From positions 44,678-108,677 of the forward strand of contig JAYVIR010000026.1 of the NCBI GenBank assembly GCA_043770095.1: 64,000 nt of DNA, in the 5' to 3' direction. The notes under the pieces are model-generated. The model had not been told where the DNA came from. It ran no database searches and was given only the letters and a program-made list of their open reading frames with translations. The DNA is from JBGSUZ01 sp043770095. Its GTDB lineage: Bacteria > Bacillota > Clostridia > Peptostreptococcales > Acidaminobacteraceae. A program made the translations under genes and the position numbers. Below are positions 42,626-51,635 of this stretch, piece by piece (position 1 is the stretch's first letter; every line of letters begins with the position of its first letter).

Positions 42626-44785
42626 ATGAATAAATCAGAGCAAAATAGCCTCTTAAAAACAAACCCAAAGCGAATTGCGGTAATCACCGGAAGCGATTCC
42701 ACAAAAAATCGACTGGTGCTTCAACTTGAAAAATTACTGGAAGGACATGCCACGATTGAGGGGTATGCTGTCAATTTAGGACTGGTGGGAAAAATAAAAG
42801 CGGATCTGATTGTCTTTTCAAGCGTGTCTCTTCAAAAAGAAGCCACTGCGTGGATTGATCCTAAATGCCCGCAAATCATTGCACGTCGAGCAATTGATAT
42901 CATTCACCTTGATCAGTTATTTTCAATCAGACGAGGTGAGATGGTACTATTAGTCAACGACTCAATGGAGGCGACCTTTGAATCCATTGAGCTTTTGCAA
43001 CTACTGGGGATTGATAATATCAACCTTTTGCCGTGGTGTCCTGAAATGTTTGAAACCGAGCGCAACCACAATATTAATCAATGCCACGTGGCAATCACGC
43101 TTGGAGAATTAGAACTTGTACCGGAATCGATGCTGCATGTGGTCGATTTAGGCCCAAGAATCATCGATTTAAGCACCATTGTAGAAATTTTGCATGAACT
43201 TGATCTACTAGATGAAAAATCTCACTACCTCTCTGCAACCTATCTGGCGACGGTGGTCAAAATGGGCAAAACCATTCATAAAGCGATGGCAGAGCAAGAG
43301 TTGCTCAATGATCGTTTAAAGCAAGTGCTCCATCAAATTCACGATGGCCTATTGGCATATGACGAGCTCGGCATCATTCGCGTGTTTAGTCAAAAGTGTG
43401 AACTGATTTTTGGAAAACGCTCTGAGCGCGTAATTGGCAAGCCGTTGGTGCAAATCATAAAAAATGAGAATCTGATTCAATTTCTCAAAATGTCCATTGA
43501 ATCGGATGAATCCCAAGAACAACTCATTATGATTGAGGCAGGCAATTATCAAGTTCAGCGCTTTACATCGGGTAGAGGAGATTGGACGGTTTGCACCCTC
43601 AGAAGTCTAACAGAGAGTGGTGCCTTAGAGCAGCAAAATCGAAGGCTGCACTTACAAAAGGGGCACATTGCCAAATATGACTTTGAAGACATTCGACATG
43701 AATCAGAAGTCATGAAGGCCGTTGTTCGCACGGCTCAGAAAATTGCCAGAACACCTCTTTCAATTCTTATTTATGGGGAAAGTGGGACTGGAAAAGAGCT
43801 GTTTGCCAGCGCGATTCACAAGGCGTCCAATGTATCGAAGGGTCCCTTTTTAGGGGTCAATTTTAGCGCTCTGCCAGAAGACTTAGTGGAAAGTGAGCTC
43901 TTCGGCTATGAAGAGGGCGCTTTCACAGGGGCAAAAAAAGGCGGCAGACCTGGCCTTTTTGAACAGGCTCACGGCGGGACTCTGTTCCTAGACGAAATTG
44001 GAGATGTTTCTTTGAAAATCCAAGCAAGACTCCTCAGAGTGTTGCAGGAAAAAGAAGTCATGCGCGTTGGCGGGAGCGAAATCATTCCAGTGGATGTGAG
44101 GATCATTGCAGCGACCAATAAGCCACTTATGACACTTTGCGAACAGGGGCAATTTAGAGAGGATTTGTATTACAGACTCAAACGATTGTCGCTTAACACT
44201 CCACCATTAAGGGAACGTCGAGAAGACATTCCGATGCTGTTAAAATTCTTTTTATTGAAAAATGGGTGGCGCCATCCCTTGGAAACTTCAATCAGCGAAG
44301 CCTTGATTCAGGAGCTTCAATCGGCTAATTGGAAGGGCAATGTGAGAGAACTGGAAAGTGTCGTGGAGTACTTGGTAGCGGTTGCAGATGGGGCGATACT
44401 AAATCTGAGTGACTTGCCAACGGATTTTATAGGGGGTGTAAAGGGGTTAAACAAGTTCGCTTCGAAAGTGTTAAATGGGGATGTGCCTATTGAAACCCCC
44501 ATTAAAATAGACAGAGCAGCAGATCTCTTTCACCGCATGTCTGGTAGAGACTATCGGTTTTTGCTCAAACAAATCGATGCTCATAATAAAAAAGGCATTA
44601 GCATCGGCAGAGAAAAACTTTCGCTTGAGGCAAATGAGGCTGGACTTTTACTCACGCAAGATATGGTCAGAGGCAGATTGAAAACCCTTGAACAGCTTGG
44701 CGTTATTGAGGTGACAAAAGGACGAAAAGGACCTGTGCTGACACTTTTGGGGCTTGAACTGCTTACAAAATTGGATAAGAGTTAA
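42626..44785 (+). CDS. sigma-54-dependent transcriptional activator
   Basis: 719 residues. The N-terminal 200 residues are a sensor region with alternating alpha/beta pattern (IAVITGSDSTKNRLVL), followed by a PAS domain (about 235-325, LAYDELGIIRVFSQKCELIFG). The AAA+ sigma-54 interaction domain (about 355-600) has Walker A GESGTGKE (about 384) and the sigma-54 contact loop GAFTGAKKGG (about 431). The C-terminus is not a Fis-type HTH but a winged-helix-like segment (about 625-715, LTQDMVRGRLKTLEQLGVIEV). It is immediately upstream of a sigma-54 promoter and should activate the transporter-peptidase-decarboxylase operon. ATG 42626 is chosen over GTG 42617, which lies inside the ribosome binding site. 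Confidence 0.9.
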   Translation: MNKSEQNSLLKTNPKRIAVITGSDSTKNRLVLQLEKLLEGHATIEGYAVNLGLVGKIKADLIVFSSVSLQKEATAWIDPKCPQIIARRAIDIIHLDQLFSIRRGEMVLLVNDSMEATFESIELLQLLGIDNINLLPWCPEMFETERNHNINQCHVAITLGELELVPESMLHVVDLGPRIIDLSTIVEILHELDLLDEKSHYLSATYLATVVKMGKTIHKAMAEQELLNDRLKQVLHQIHDGLLAYDELGIIRVFSQKCELIFGKRSERVIGKPLVQIIKNENLIQFLKMSIESDESQEQLIMIEAGNYQVQRFTSGRGDWTVCTLRSLTESGALEQQNRRLHLQKGHIAKYDFEDIRHESEVMKAVVRTAQKIARTPLSILIYGESGTGKELFASAIHKASNVSKGPFLGVNFSALPEDLVESELFGYEEGAFTGAKKGGRPGLFEQAHGGTLFLDEIGDVSLKIQARLLRVLQEKEVMRVGGSEIIPVDVRIIAATNKPLMTLCEQGQFREDLYYRLKRLSLNTPPLRERREDIPMLLKFFLLKNGWRHPLETSISEALIQELQSANWKGNVRELESVVEYLVAVADGAILNLSDLPTDFIGGVKGLNKFASKVLNGDVPIETPIKIDRAADLFHRMSGRDYRFLLKQIDAHNKKGISIGREKLSLEANEAGLLLTQDMVRGRLKTLEQLGVIEVTKGRKGPVLTLLGLELLTKLDKS

Positions 44786-44809
44786 CGCATAAAGCAACCT
44801 ATATGCGTT
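44784..44809. promoter_or_regulatory. candidate upstream activator site
   Basis: AACGCATA (44784-44791) and TATGCGTT (44802-44809) form a perfect inverted repeat centred about 75 bp upstream of the -24 element, a usual distance for an enhancer-binding protein. Confidence 0.5.
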
Positions 44810-44864
44810 GAAATTTTGATTAAGAGCGACCGAAAACTAAAATTTTGTTTTGGTTAAAATGATT

Positions 44865-44881
44865 TTGGCATAAACCTTGCT
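44865..44881 (+). promoter_or_regulatory. sigma-54 (-24/-12) promoter
   Basis: TTGGCATAAACCTTGCT has GG (44867-44868) and GC (44879-44880) separated by exactly 10 nt and agrees with the TTGGCACR-N4-TTGCW consensus apart from T for C. It lies 41 nt before the transporter start, right after the sigma-54 activator gene. Confidence 0.93.
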
Positions 44882-44921
44882 TTTAACAACTAGCAGTTCT
44901 TAAAAAGGGGGAATTAGCAAA

Positions 44922-46643
44922 ATGTCAGACCAAAAAAAGAAGCAAGATGAAAAACGGTTCCAAATGCCACACACCTACGTCATTATATTTTTCGTTGTAA
45001 TGTTCTGTTGGGCACTCACATTCATGGTTCCAGTCGGTAAATTCGATACGCATGACGTGACGTATACCAACGCTGACGGCAAAGAGAAAACAAAAACAGT
45101 CCTCTTGCCTGAAACCTTCCGTCTTCAATACCCGCTCGACAACCAAAAGTTGGCTGAAGCGCTTAAAACGACAGATGCTGCCAAACTCACGGAAAGCGGC
45201 GTAGACGCAGAGGCGCTTACCGCACTGATGGCAACAGATCCTGCAACGTGGGAATCTGGCGCATTAGACGAAATGGGTCTTTCAGAATCTACCATTCATC
45301 AACTTTATGACACAAAAGTTTACGACACGACAAGCCCTATCAAAAAACAGGCTAAAATATGGGGCACAGATGACTTCTATGGATTCGGCGTATTTAACTA
45401 CATGTTTGAGGGTCTTGTCACAGGTGACAAATGGGGCTCAGCAGTAGGAATCGTTGCCTTCATTCTCGTTATTGGCGGTGCTTTCGGAATCATTATGAGA
45501 ACTGGCGCAATTGACGCCGGCATTTATGAATTCATTACGCGTGTCAAAGGGGCTCAGTTTTTAGTCATACCGGCACTCTTCATCGTATTCTCACTTGGCG
45601 GCGCTATTTTCGGCATGTCGGAGGAATCCATACCGTTTGCGATGATTGTCATACCGTTTGTGATCGCTATGGGCTATGACTCCCTTGTCGGGGTTGCCAT
45701 TACGTTCGTTGCAACACAAGTGGGCAATGCGACTTCTTGGATGAATCCATTTGGGGTTGCCATCGCTCAAGGTATTGCAGGCGTTCCGGTACTTTCAGGG
45801 GCTACTTTTAGAATTATTATGTGGGTTGTTCTCACAACGGCATCTGTTATTTACATCACCATGTATGCCAATAAAATTAAAAAAGACCCAACAAAATCAA
45901 TTGTTTATGATACAGATCAATATTTCAGAGATCACTTAGCTTCTCAAGATCCAGAACACAGAGCGTTTAAATTAGGCCACGGCTTAGTGCTTCTTTGGAT
46001 GCTGTTTGGCGTCATCTGGATCGTATGGGGCGTTACGAGCGAGGGTTATTATATTCCTGAAATTGCTTCTCAGTTCTTTGTTATGGGTCTTGGCGCAGGT
46101 GTGCTTGCGGTCGTATTCAAACTCAACAATATGAGAATCAACGACATTGCCTCTTCATTCCAAAGCGGTGCCGGTGACCTTGTCGGAGCGGCAATGGTAG
46201 TGGGTATGGCAAAAGGCATTTTGTTGGTACTTGGCGGTTCAAGTGCCACAACGCCAACCGTTTTAAATACAATTTTAAGCTCAGTCGGCAGTTCGCTTGC
46301 AGGTCTTCCAAGCGCTGTAACCGCTGTGCTCATGTACACTTTCCAAACTATTTTCAACTTCTTTGTCACTTCTAATTCAGGTCAAGCGGCTCTAACGATG
46401 CCAATCCTTGCCCCTTTATCTGACATCGTAGGCATCAGCAGACAAGTTGCCGTTCTTTGCTACCAATTGGGATCTGGTTTTGCAGATGCGATTGTACCAA
46501 CATCGGCTTCCCTCATGGGCGTTCTCGGTGTGGCAAGAATGGACTGGACGAAATGGGCAAAATTCCAAATCAAAATGCAAGGGTTCTTCTTTGTATTCGG
46601 CAGCGTGTTCATTGTCATAGCGATTATGATTGGCTATAACTAA
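44922..46643 (+). CDS. YfcC-family (DcuC superfamily) membrane carrier
   Basis: 573 residues and about 12-13 membrane spans. It carries the family hallmarks GMSEESIPFAMIVIPFVIAMG, GNATSWMNPFGVAIAQGIAG and near the end QLGSGFADAIVPTSASLM. Between the first span (about 18-38) and the second it has a roughly 110-residue hydrophilic loop (about 45-165, Asp/Thr-rich) that I do not recall as typical. YfcC/DcuC relatives carry C4-dicarboxylates, amino acids or peptides by secondary transport. The operon partners suggest aspartyl peptides or aspartate, as inference. It is the first gene behind the sigma-54 promoter; GGGGG precedes the start. Confidence 0.85.
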   Translation: MSDQKKKQDEKRFQMPHTYVIIFFVVMFCWALTFMVPVGKFDTHDVTYTNADGKEKTKTVLLPETFRLQYPLDNQKLAEALKTTDAAKLTESGVDAEALTALMATDPATWESGALDEMGLSESTIHQLYDTKVYDTTSPIKKQAKIWGTDDFYGFGVFNYMFEGLVTGDKWGSAVGIVAFILVIGGAFGIIMRTGAIDAGIYEFITRVKGAQFLVIPALFIVFSLGGAIFGMSEESIPFAMIVIPFVIAMGYDSLVGVAITFVATQVGNATSWMNPFGVAIAQGIAGVPVLSGATFRIIMWVVLTTASVIYITMYANKIKKDPTKSIVYDTDQYFRDHLASQDPEHRAFKLGHGLVLLWMLFGVIWIVWGVTSEGYYIPEIASQFFVMGLGAGVLAVVFKLNNMRINDIASSFQSGAGDLVGAAMVVGMAKGILLVLGGSSATTPTVLNTILSSVGSSLAGLPSAVTAVLMYTFQTIFNFFVTSNSGQAALTMPILAPLSDIVGISRQVAVLCYQLGSGFADAIVPTSASLMGVLGVARMDWTKWAKFQIKMQGFFFVFGSVFIVIAIMIGYN

Positions 46644-46683
46644 CTAAATGACTTACAAACTTGAAACTCTGGAGGTGCATTAA

Positions 46684-47856
46684 GTGATTTTATTAAAACA
46701 AGTGGAAGTATATGCCCCAGAGAAGATTGGGTGCAGAGATGTTCTGATAGGCGCAGAAAAAATACTGCAAATATCAGAAAATGAGATAGATACTGGTGAC
46801 ATGCCCGTAACGGTAATAGATGGAAAAGGCATGGTATTGGTGCCGGGACTCATTGACGCACACGTTCACATCTGTGGTGGCGGAGGTGAAGGTGGTTACA
46901 AAACGCGTACGCCAGAGCTCAAAATGACGGAAATGATTCAAGCGGGCGTAACGACAGTAGTGGGTTGCCTCGGGACGGACGGGATTACCAGAACCATGGA
47001 AAATCTTGTGGCCAAAGTGTACAGCCTGCGTGAAGAAGGGGTTTCTGCTTGGTGCTACAGCGGTTCTTATCAGGTGCCTGTGAGGACTTTGACGGGAGAC
47101 ATCATGAAAGACATTATGCTCATTGACCCAATCATCGGCATTGGAGAAATTGCGCTTAATGATCACAGATCTTCTTCGGTAACGGTTCAGGAACTGGCTC
47201 GAATCACGTCGGAGGCGAGAGTGGCGGGTATTTTGTCAGGCAAAGCGGGCGTTATCAACTGCCATTTAGGCGATGGCCCCTTTGACTTGGATCAAATTGA
47301 TCAAGCGGTAGAACAGTTTGTCCTGCCAATTGCACAATTTTATCCGACCCATATCAACCGAAATGCAGGTCTTTTTGAAAAAGGGATTGCTCATGCTTTA
47401 AAAGGTGGCATGGTGGATATGACCACATCGACAACCCCTCAGTTTATTGAAGAAGGGGAAGTGCCTGCAGCAGAAGCGCTGTTTCTGATGAGGGCTGCGG
47501 GTGTGCCGTCAAATCGCATCACGTTTACATCGGATGGGCATGGCAGTCTTCCAATGTTCGGCCCGACAGGTGAATTTGAAGGCCTTGGCGTTGGACGACT
47601 CGACAGTCTTCTAGAATCGGTCAGAGAAGCGGTAAAAAGACATAACATGCCGCTAGAAGAAGCCTTAGAACCTGTAACGTCAACGCCTGCCAAGTATTTA
47701 AAACTTCACGGCAAAGGGCAGATTCAGGTAAACAAAGATGCCGATTTGGTGCTTCTTGATGCAAGTAGCCTCAACGTTAAAGGGGTTATTGCCAGAGGAA
47801 AACTCTGTATGCTAGACGGTGTGCTTTGTGTAAGGAATACGGTAGAACTTAACTAA
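46684..47856 (+). CDS. iadA: isoaspartyl dipeptidase (beta-aspartyl-peptidase)
   Basis: 390 residues, the normal IadA length, an amidohydrolase-superfamily zinc enzyme that cleaves dipeptides with a beta-linked aspartate. Metal ligands appear in PGLIDAHVHICGGGGEGG, NCHLGDG, PTHINRN and TFTSDGHGS. The conserved segment GEIALNDHRSSSVTVQELAR is diagnostic. GTG 46684 has TGGAGGTG upstream. The first signal is cytosolic, so substrates must be imported, presumably by the preceding carrier. It releases aspartate, connecting to the oxaloacetate enzymes downstream. Confidence 0.93.
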   Translation: MILLKQVEVYAPEKIGCRDVLIGAEKILQISENEIDTGDMPVTVIDGKGMVLVPGLIDAHVHICGGGGEGGYKTRTPELKMTEMIQAGVTTVVGCLGTDGITRTMENLVAKVYSLREEGVSAWCYSGSYQVPVRTLTGDIMKDIMLIDPIIGIGEIALNDHRSSSVTVQELARITSEARVAGILSGKAGVINCHLGDGPFDLDQIDQAVEQFVLPIAQFYPTHINRNAGLFEKGIAHALKGGMVDMTTSTTPQFIEEGEVPAAEALFLMRAAGVPSNRITFTSDGHGSLPMFGPTGEFEGLGVGRLDSLLESVREAVKRHNMPLEEALEPVTSTPAKYLKLHGKGQIQVNKDADLVLLDASSLNVKGVIARGKLCMLDGVLCVRNTVELN

Positions 47857-47902
47857 GGAAATCTAACTATAAAGCTATCTATAAAACAAAGAGCGGTGAC
47901 AT

Positions 47903-49582
47903 ATGATGTTTAAATGCTTTTTGAATGTCAGAGAGGAGAAGGGTTCTTATGACCCTTCTTTTTCTTTTGAGAAATTGGAAGAGACGACGGCAAAATTGTT
48001 AAATGTGGTGGGCGAATATGTAACTTCTACAGATGAAATTGATATGGCGATGAAGGAAATGAGCACTTCCGGTATTCAATTGTCGTGCTCGGCAGAAGAA
48101 CAACTCCACAATATACAAAAGATTAAATCGTTTACAGGAAAAATTTACGAAAGTGCGGAGGAAAACCATCAGTCGGTAAGTGCCATTTTAGAAAATTCAG
48201 AAGCGGTTTATCACGGCGCAGTGAGCAAACAAGCTGCCATAAATGATGCCGTCACTGCTTTTGATAAAGTTCAAGAACAGATGGGTGAGGCTTGTCAAAC
48301 GGTAGAAATTCTTAGAACAAATGCCTCTGAAATTTTAAGCATGATGGGAGCGGTTCGAAACATTGCCTCTCAGACAAATTTACTAGCACTTAATGCGTCA
48401 ATTGAAGCGGCAAGGGCAGGGGATAGCGGCCGAGGTTTCGCGGTCGTCGCCTCTGAAGTTCGAAAGTTGTCAGAGGAAACGGAACTTGTGGTAAAGCAAA
48501 TGTCTGCGCTGATCCAACTGGTAGATCAAAGAGCTGGGCAGACGCAATCGACAATGATGCAAACCATCAGCGGTATCAAACATCAGTCGGGACAACTCGA
48601 ACATATCAGCGAAGACGTCAGCGAAATGGTCACTCAAATTGGCGCGACGCTCTTGTCCGTAAAAGATTTAGATCAAAATAACCAAGACCTTGTGGTTTCG
48701 TGCGATGAAGTGGATCGGCTGACAGAGGCCATTACGCAGAGTGTCTCAGGCAATGTGGCGTCTACCAAACAACTCAGTCAAACCATTAAAGAAGAAGCAG
48801 AGTCTTTGAAGCGGCTGGTTCATATTGGCGGACGTTTTGAGCATTTGACAGAGCAGTTTTATGAAATTCTTGAAACGGAAGTAACGCATGATTCTCAAAA
48901 GGGGTTGGTGCTCGTGACTTCTGCCTACCCACCGTATATTATTGCGCAAAAAGATGGTGTGGTTAGCGGCATTGACATCGACTTGGTCAGAGAGGCTTTT
49001 AAAAGAGCAGGCATTGATGTTCGAGTGCATTTGAGCTCTTTTGATCAGTCGCTTCGATTGGTTCAAAAAGGGTTTGCAGATTTGGTGCCAACGTTGTCTA
49101 GAAATGAAGAACGCTCCAAAACCATGAATTTTACGGAGAATTACAGAGAGCCAACTCGGTATGTGTTTGTTGCGTTGAAGCAGTCAAATCTGGAAATAAG
49201 TCGATTTGAAGCATTAAGAACTTGGAGAGTCGGCGTTATGAGGGGTTATGGCTACTGGGAACAATTTGTTAAAGACAACCAGATTCAAAAAGACATCAGC
49301 GAAAAAGAAGAAATCATGTTCAAAAAGCTTTTCAAAGGCCAAATCAATTGTTTGATTATGAATGAATACGCAGCGCGTTATTTTATTGTTTCAAATGGGC
49401 TACAAGAGCAAGTTAAAATGCTGGCATACAGTCACAGCGAGCAAGCGGGTTCAGATACGCGCATTGCCTTTACGAAAAAACGTGACACAGAGGCGCTTTG
49501 CAAACTATTCGATGAAAAAATGGCTCAGATGAGAACGGATGGGACTTTGAAACAGATTGAGGAACGGTATTTGAAGATTTAA
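47903..49582 (+). CDS. soluble MCP-signalling domain fused to a C-terminal solute-binding domain
   Basis: 559 residues with no signal peptide and no membrane span. The N-terminal half is a methyl-accepting chemotaxis helical domain whose conserved hairpin tip is RNIASQTNLLALNASIEAAR (about 151-170) followed by GRGFAVVASEVRKL. The C-terminal 225 residues (about 335-559) are a family 3 solute-binding domain (VTSAYPPYIIAQKDG, GIDIDLVREAFKRAG, DLVPTLSRNEERSKTMNF). Such binding domains are normally outside the cell; here the whole protein should be cytosolic, so it may sense an intracellular metabolite and steer chemotaxis. It sits inside the iadA-decarboxylase operon. The binding domain may have lost ligand binding; this is untested. 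Confidence 0.85.
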   Translation: MMFKCFLNVREEKGSYDPSFSFEKLEETTAKLLNVVGEYVTSTDEIDMAMKEMSTSGIQLSCSAEEQLHNIQKIKSFTGKIYESAEENHQSVSAILENSEAVYHGAVSKQAAINDAVTAFDKVQEQMGEACQTVEILRTNASEILSMMGAVRNIASQTNLLALNASIEAARAGDSGRGFAVVASEVRKLSEETELVVKQMSALIQLVDQRAGQTQSTMMQTISGIKHQSGQLEHISEDVSEMVTQIGATLLSVKDLDQNNQDLVVSCDEVDRLTEAITQSVSGNVASTKQLSQTIKEEAESLKRLVHIGGRFEHLTEQFYEILETEVTHDSQKGLVLVTSAYPPYIIAQKDGVVSGIDIDLVREAFKRAGIDVRVHLSSFDQSLRLVQKGFADLVPTLSRNEERSKTMNFTENYREPTRYVFVALKQSNLEISRFEALRTWRVGVMRGYGYWEQFVKDNQIQKDISEKEEIMFKKLFKGQINCLIMNEYAARYFIVSNGLQEQVKMLAYSHSEQAGSDTRIAFTKKRDTEALCKLFDEKMAQMRTDGTLKQIEERYLKI

Positions 49583-49596
49583 GGAGGGCGAACAGT

Positions 49597-50970
49597 TTGA
49601 AACCAGTAAAAGTGACGGAAACAGCGTTAAGAGATGGGCACCAATCACTGATTGCGACCCGCCTTCGGACGGATGAAATACTACCCATCTTAGAAAAAAT
49701 GGATCAGGCGGGGTATTATGCCTTAGAAGTTTGGGGTGGCGCTACATTTGACGCCTGCCTGCGCTTTTTAAATGAAGACCCTTGGGAGAGACTGAGAGCC
49801 ATTCGTGGCATTGTAAAAAACACCAAACTGCAAATGCTTCTCAGAGGGCAAAATTTATTAGGCTACAAACATTATGCAGACGATGTGGTGGAAGCCTTTA
49901 TCTTAAAATCGGTTGAAAATGGCATTGACATTATTCGTGTATTTGACGCGCTCAATGACTTAAGAAATTTGGAAGTCTCTATGAAGGCCATTAAAAAATC
50001 TGGGGCTCACTGCCAATGTGCGATCAGCTATACAACCAGTCCTGTGCATACCAAGGACTACTATATAGAACTCTCTAAACAAATGGTGCTCATAGGTGCA
50101 GATTCAATATGCATAAAAGACATGGCTGGAATTTTGACGCCAAACGGGGCTTTTGAATTGGTAAAAGAACTGAAAGAAGCTGTTTTGGTGCCAATTGAAA
50201 TACACACGCACTGCACAAGCGGCATTGCTTCCATGACTTATTTAAAGGCAGTAGAAGCCGGTGTGGACATTATTGACACTGCGATTTCACCATTTTCTGA
50301 GGGCACTTCTCAACCGCCAACGGAGTCGATGGCAATGGTTTTGGACGAAACGGACCGTGGCCCAAGGCTCAATATGGCAATTTTAAGCGAAGTTGCGGAT
50401 TACTTTAAACCCATCAGAGACAAGTATAGAGTCGAAGGCATTTTAAACGCCAAAGTGATGGATGTCGAACCCAACACGCTCACGTATCAAGTGCCGGGCG
50501 GCATGCTCTCAAATTTACTTTCGCAACTTGAGGCTCAAGGCGCAAGCCATCATTATGAAGCGGTTCTAAGGGAAATTCCAAGGGTTAGGGCAGACTTAGG
50601 CTATCCGCCACTGGTCACGCCGCTGAGTCAAATGGTCGGCACGCAAGCGGTTTTTAATATTTTAACTGGCGAGCGTTACAAAATGGTGCCTAAAGAAATC
50701 AAAGAATATGTCAAAGGCCTATATGGGGCATTCCCAGCACCTCTAAATGAAAGCGTCAAGCAGTTCATTCTTGGAGATGAGGCAATCATAACGGTAAGAC
50801 CAGCAGACTTGCTCGAGCCAGAACTTGATAAATACACCCTAGAAATAGGCGACTTGGCAACGTCTTTAGAAGATGTGCTCTCTTATAGTTTGTTCCCACA
50901 GGTGGCTAGAAAGTTCTTTGAGGCGCGTTTAAAAATGTCGGATGTTCACTATATTACTGTAACGATGTAA
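49597..50970 (+). CDS. oadA: oxaloacetate decarboxylase, carboxyltransferase (alpha) subunit
   Basis: 457 residues. A TIM-barrel carboxyltransferase of the pyruvate carboxylase/OadA family: TETALRDGHQSLIATR with metal and substrate residues, DIIRVFDALND, SICIKDMAG with the carboxylated Lys region, and EIHTHCTSGIA with zinc ligands. It ends before the biotinyl domain, which is a separate gene two positions downstream. It should move CO2 from oxaloacetate to biotin, giving pyruvate. TTG 49597 is the start, with AAGGAGGG ahead. Another decarboxylase of the same family (e.g. methylmalonyl-CoA) is excluded by this alpha-subunit type. Confidence 0.92.
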   Translation: MKPVKVTETALRDGHQSLIATRLRTDEILPILEKMDQAGYYALEVWGGATFDACLRFLNEDPWERLRAIRGIVKNTKLQMLLRGQNLLGYKHYADDVVEAFILKSVENGIDIIRVFDALNDLRNLEVSMKAIKKSGAHCQCAISYTTSPVHTKDYYIELSKQMVLIGADSICIKDMAGILTPNGAFELVKELKEAVLVPIEIHTHCTSGIASMTYLKAVEAGVDIIDTAISPFSEGTSQPPTESMAMVLDETDRGPRLNMAILSEVADYFKPIRDKYRVEGILNAKVMDVEPNTLTYQVPGGMLSNLLSQLEAQGASHHYEAVLREIPRVRADLGYPPLVTPLSQMVGTQAVFNILTGERYKMVPKEIKEYVKGLYGAFPAPLNESVKQFILGDEAIITVRPADLLEPELDKYTLEIGDLATSLEDVLSYSLFPQVARKFFEARLKMSDVHYITVTM

Positions 50971-50992
50971 GTTGAATGAGTAGGTCAACTTA
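50968..50992. repeat. TAAGTTGA-N9-TCAACTTA inverted repeat, copy 3
   Basis: TAAGTTGA (50968-50975) and TCAACTTA (50985-50992) with a 9-nt centre, starting at the oadA stop codon, within the operon. Confidence 0.7.
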
Positions 50993-51017
50993 TAGAGATC
51001 ATAAAGGAAGTGGATAT

Positions 51018-51227
51018 ATGGAAATTTTAAAATGGATTAAGGGGTTATTAGGAAGTAAGGCTGAAGCCGCTACGGTTACAGCGACCACGCCAGAAGTCGC
51101 TGAAAAGTGCTCACTGCCAATGGACGACGAAGAAAAAAATCTGGTTGCGGTCATCACCTCATGCATTGCAGGAAAAGACACGCCAGACGCTCAACTGCAC
51201 ATTCAGCGCATAACGCGTATTGACTAA
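51018..51227 (+). CDS. decarboxylase gamma subunit-like soluble part (OadG C-terminal module)
   Basis: 69 residues. The C-terminal portion (DDEEKNLVAVITSCIAGKD ... HIQRITRID) resembles the end of OadG gamma subunits, with ELVAVIxAAI and a terminal Arg-Ile motif. It lacks the N-terminal membrane span that OadG normally has; the N-terminus (MEILKWIKGLLGS) is at most an amphipathic helix. A separate 52-residue gene with the missing span lies after oadB. ATG 51018 has AAAGGAAG upstream. Confidence 0.65.
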   Translation: MEILKWIKGLLGSKAEAATVTATTPEVAEKCSLPMDDEEKNLVAVITSCIAGKDTPDAQLHIQRITRID

Positions 51228-51250
51228 AGAAAAAAGGAGTAAAACATAAA

Positions 51251-51625
51251 ATGGAAATGAAAAAATATGTCCTTAAATTGAATGGAAAGGTTTACGAGGT
51301 TGAAATGGGAGAAGTCGGCACGGTTTCAAATACAGGCGCGGTGGATCCTTCTAAAAACGAAATAGTGACACTTTCTCCACTCAAAGCAGTGGAAAGCCCT
51401 GTCGGGGCATACAGAGAGACGGTCATTTCGCCAATGCCGGGGACAATCATCAGTGTGCTTGTCAAAGCGGGTGACATTGTCAAACGCAATCAGGTGTTGG
51501 TTGTCCTTGAAGCCATGAAAATGGAAAATGAAATTGTATCACCAATAGATGGCACGATCCTTTCAATCTCTGCAACCAAAGGGGTTGCCGTTAATGTCAG
51601 CGAAGAACTCGTGAGAATCGGATAG
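51251..51625 (+). CDS. biotin carboxyl carrier protein of the decarboxylase
   Basis: 124 residues. The C-terminal biotinyl domain (about 55-124) has VLEAMKMENEI with the biotin-accepting Lys90, and the companion segment SPMPGTIISVLVKAGD. The N-terminal 50 residues include a short beta-rich part (KKYVLKLNGKVYEVEMG) found in OadA C-termini. It shuttles carboxyl groups from the OadA active site to the OadB membrane subunit. AAGGAG lies upstream. It is a standalone version of the domain often fused to OadA. Confidence 0.93.
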   Translation: MEMKKYVLKLNGKVYEVEMGEVGTVSNTGAVDPSKNEIVTLSPLKAVESPVGAYRETVISPMPGTIISVLVKAGDIVKRNQVLVVLEAMKMENEIVSPIDGTILSISATKGVAVNVSEELVRIG

Positions 51626-51635
51626 GAGGTAGCTC

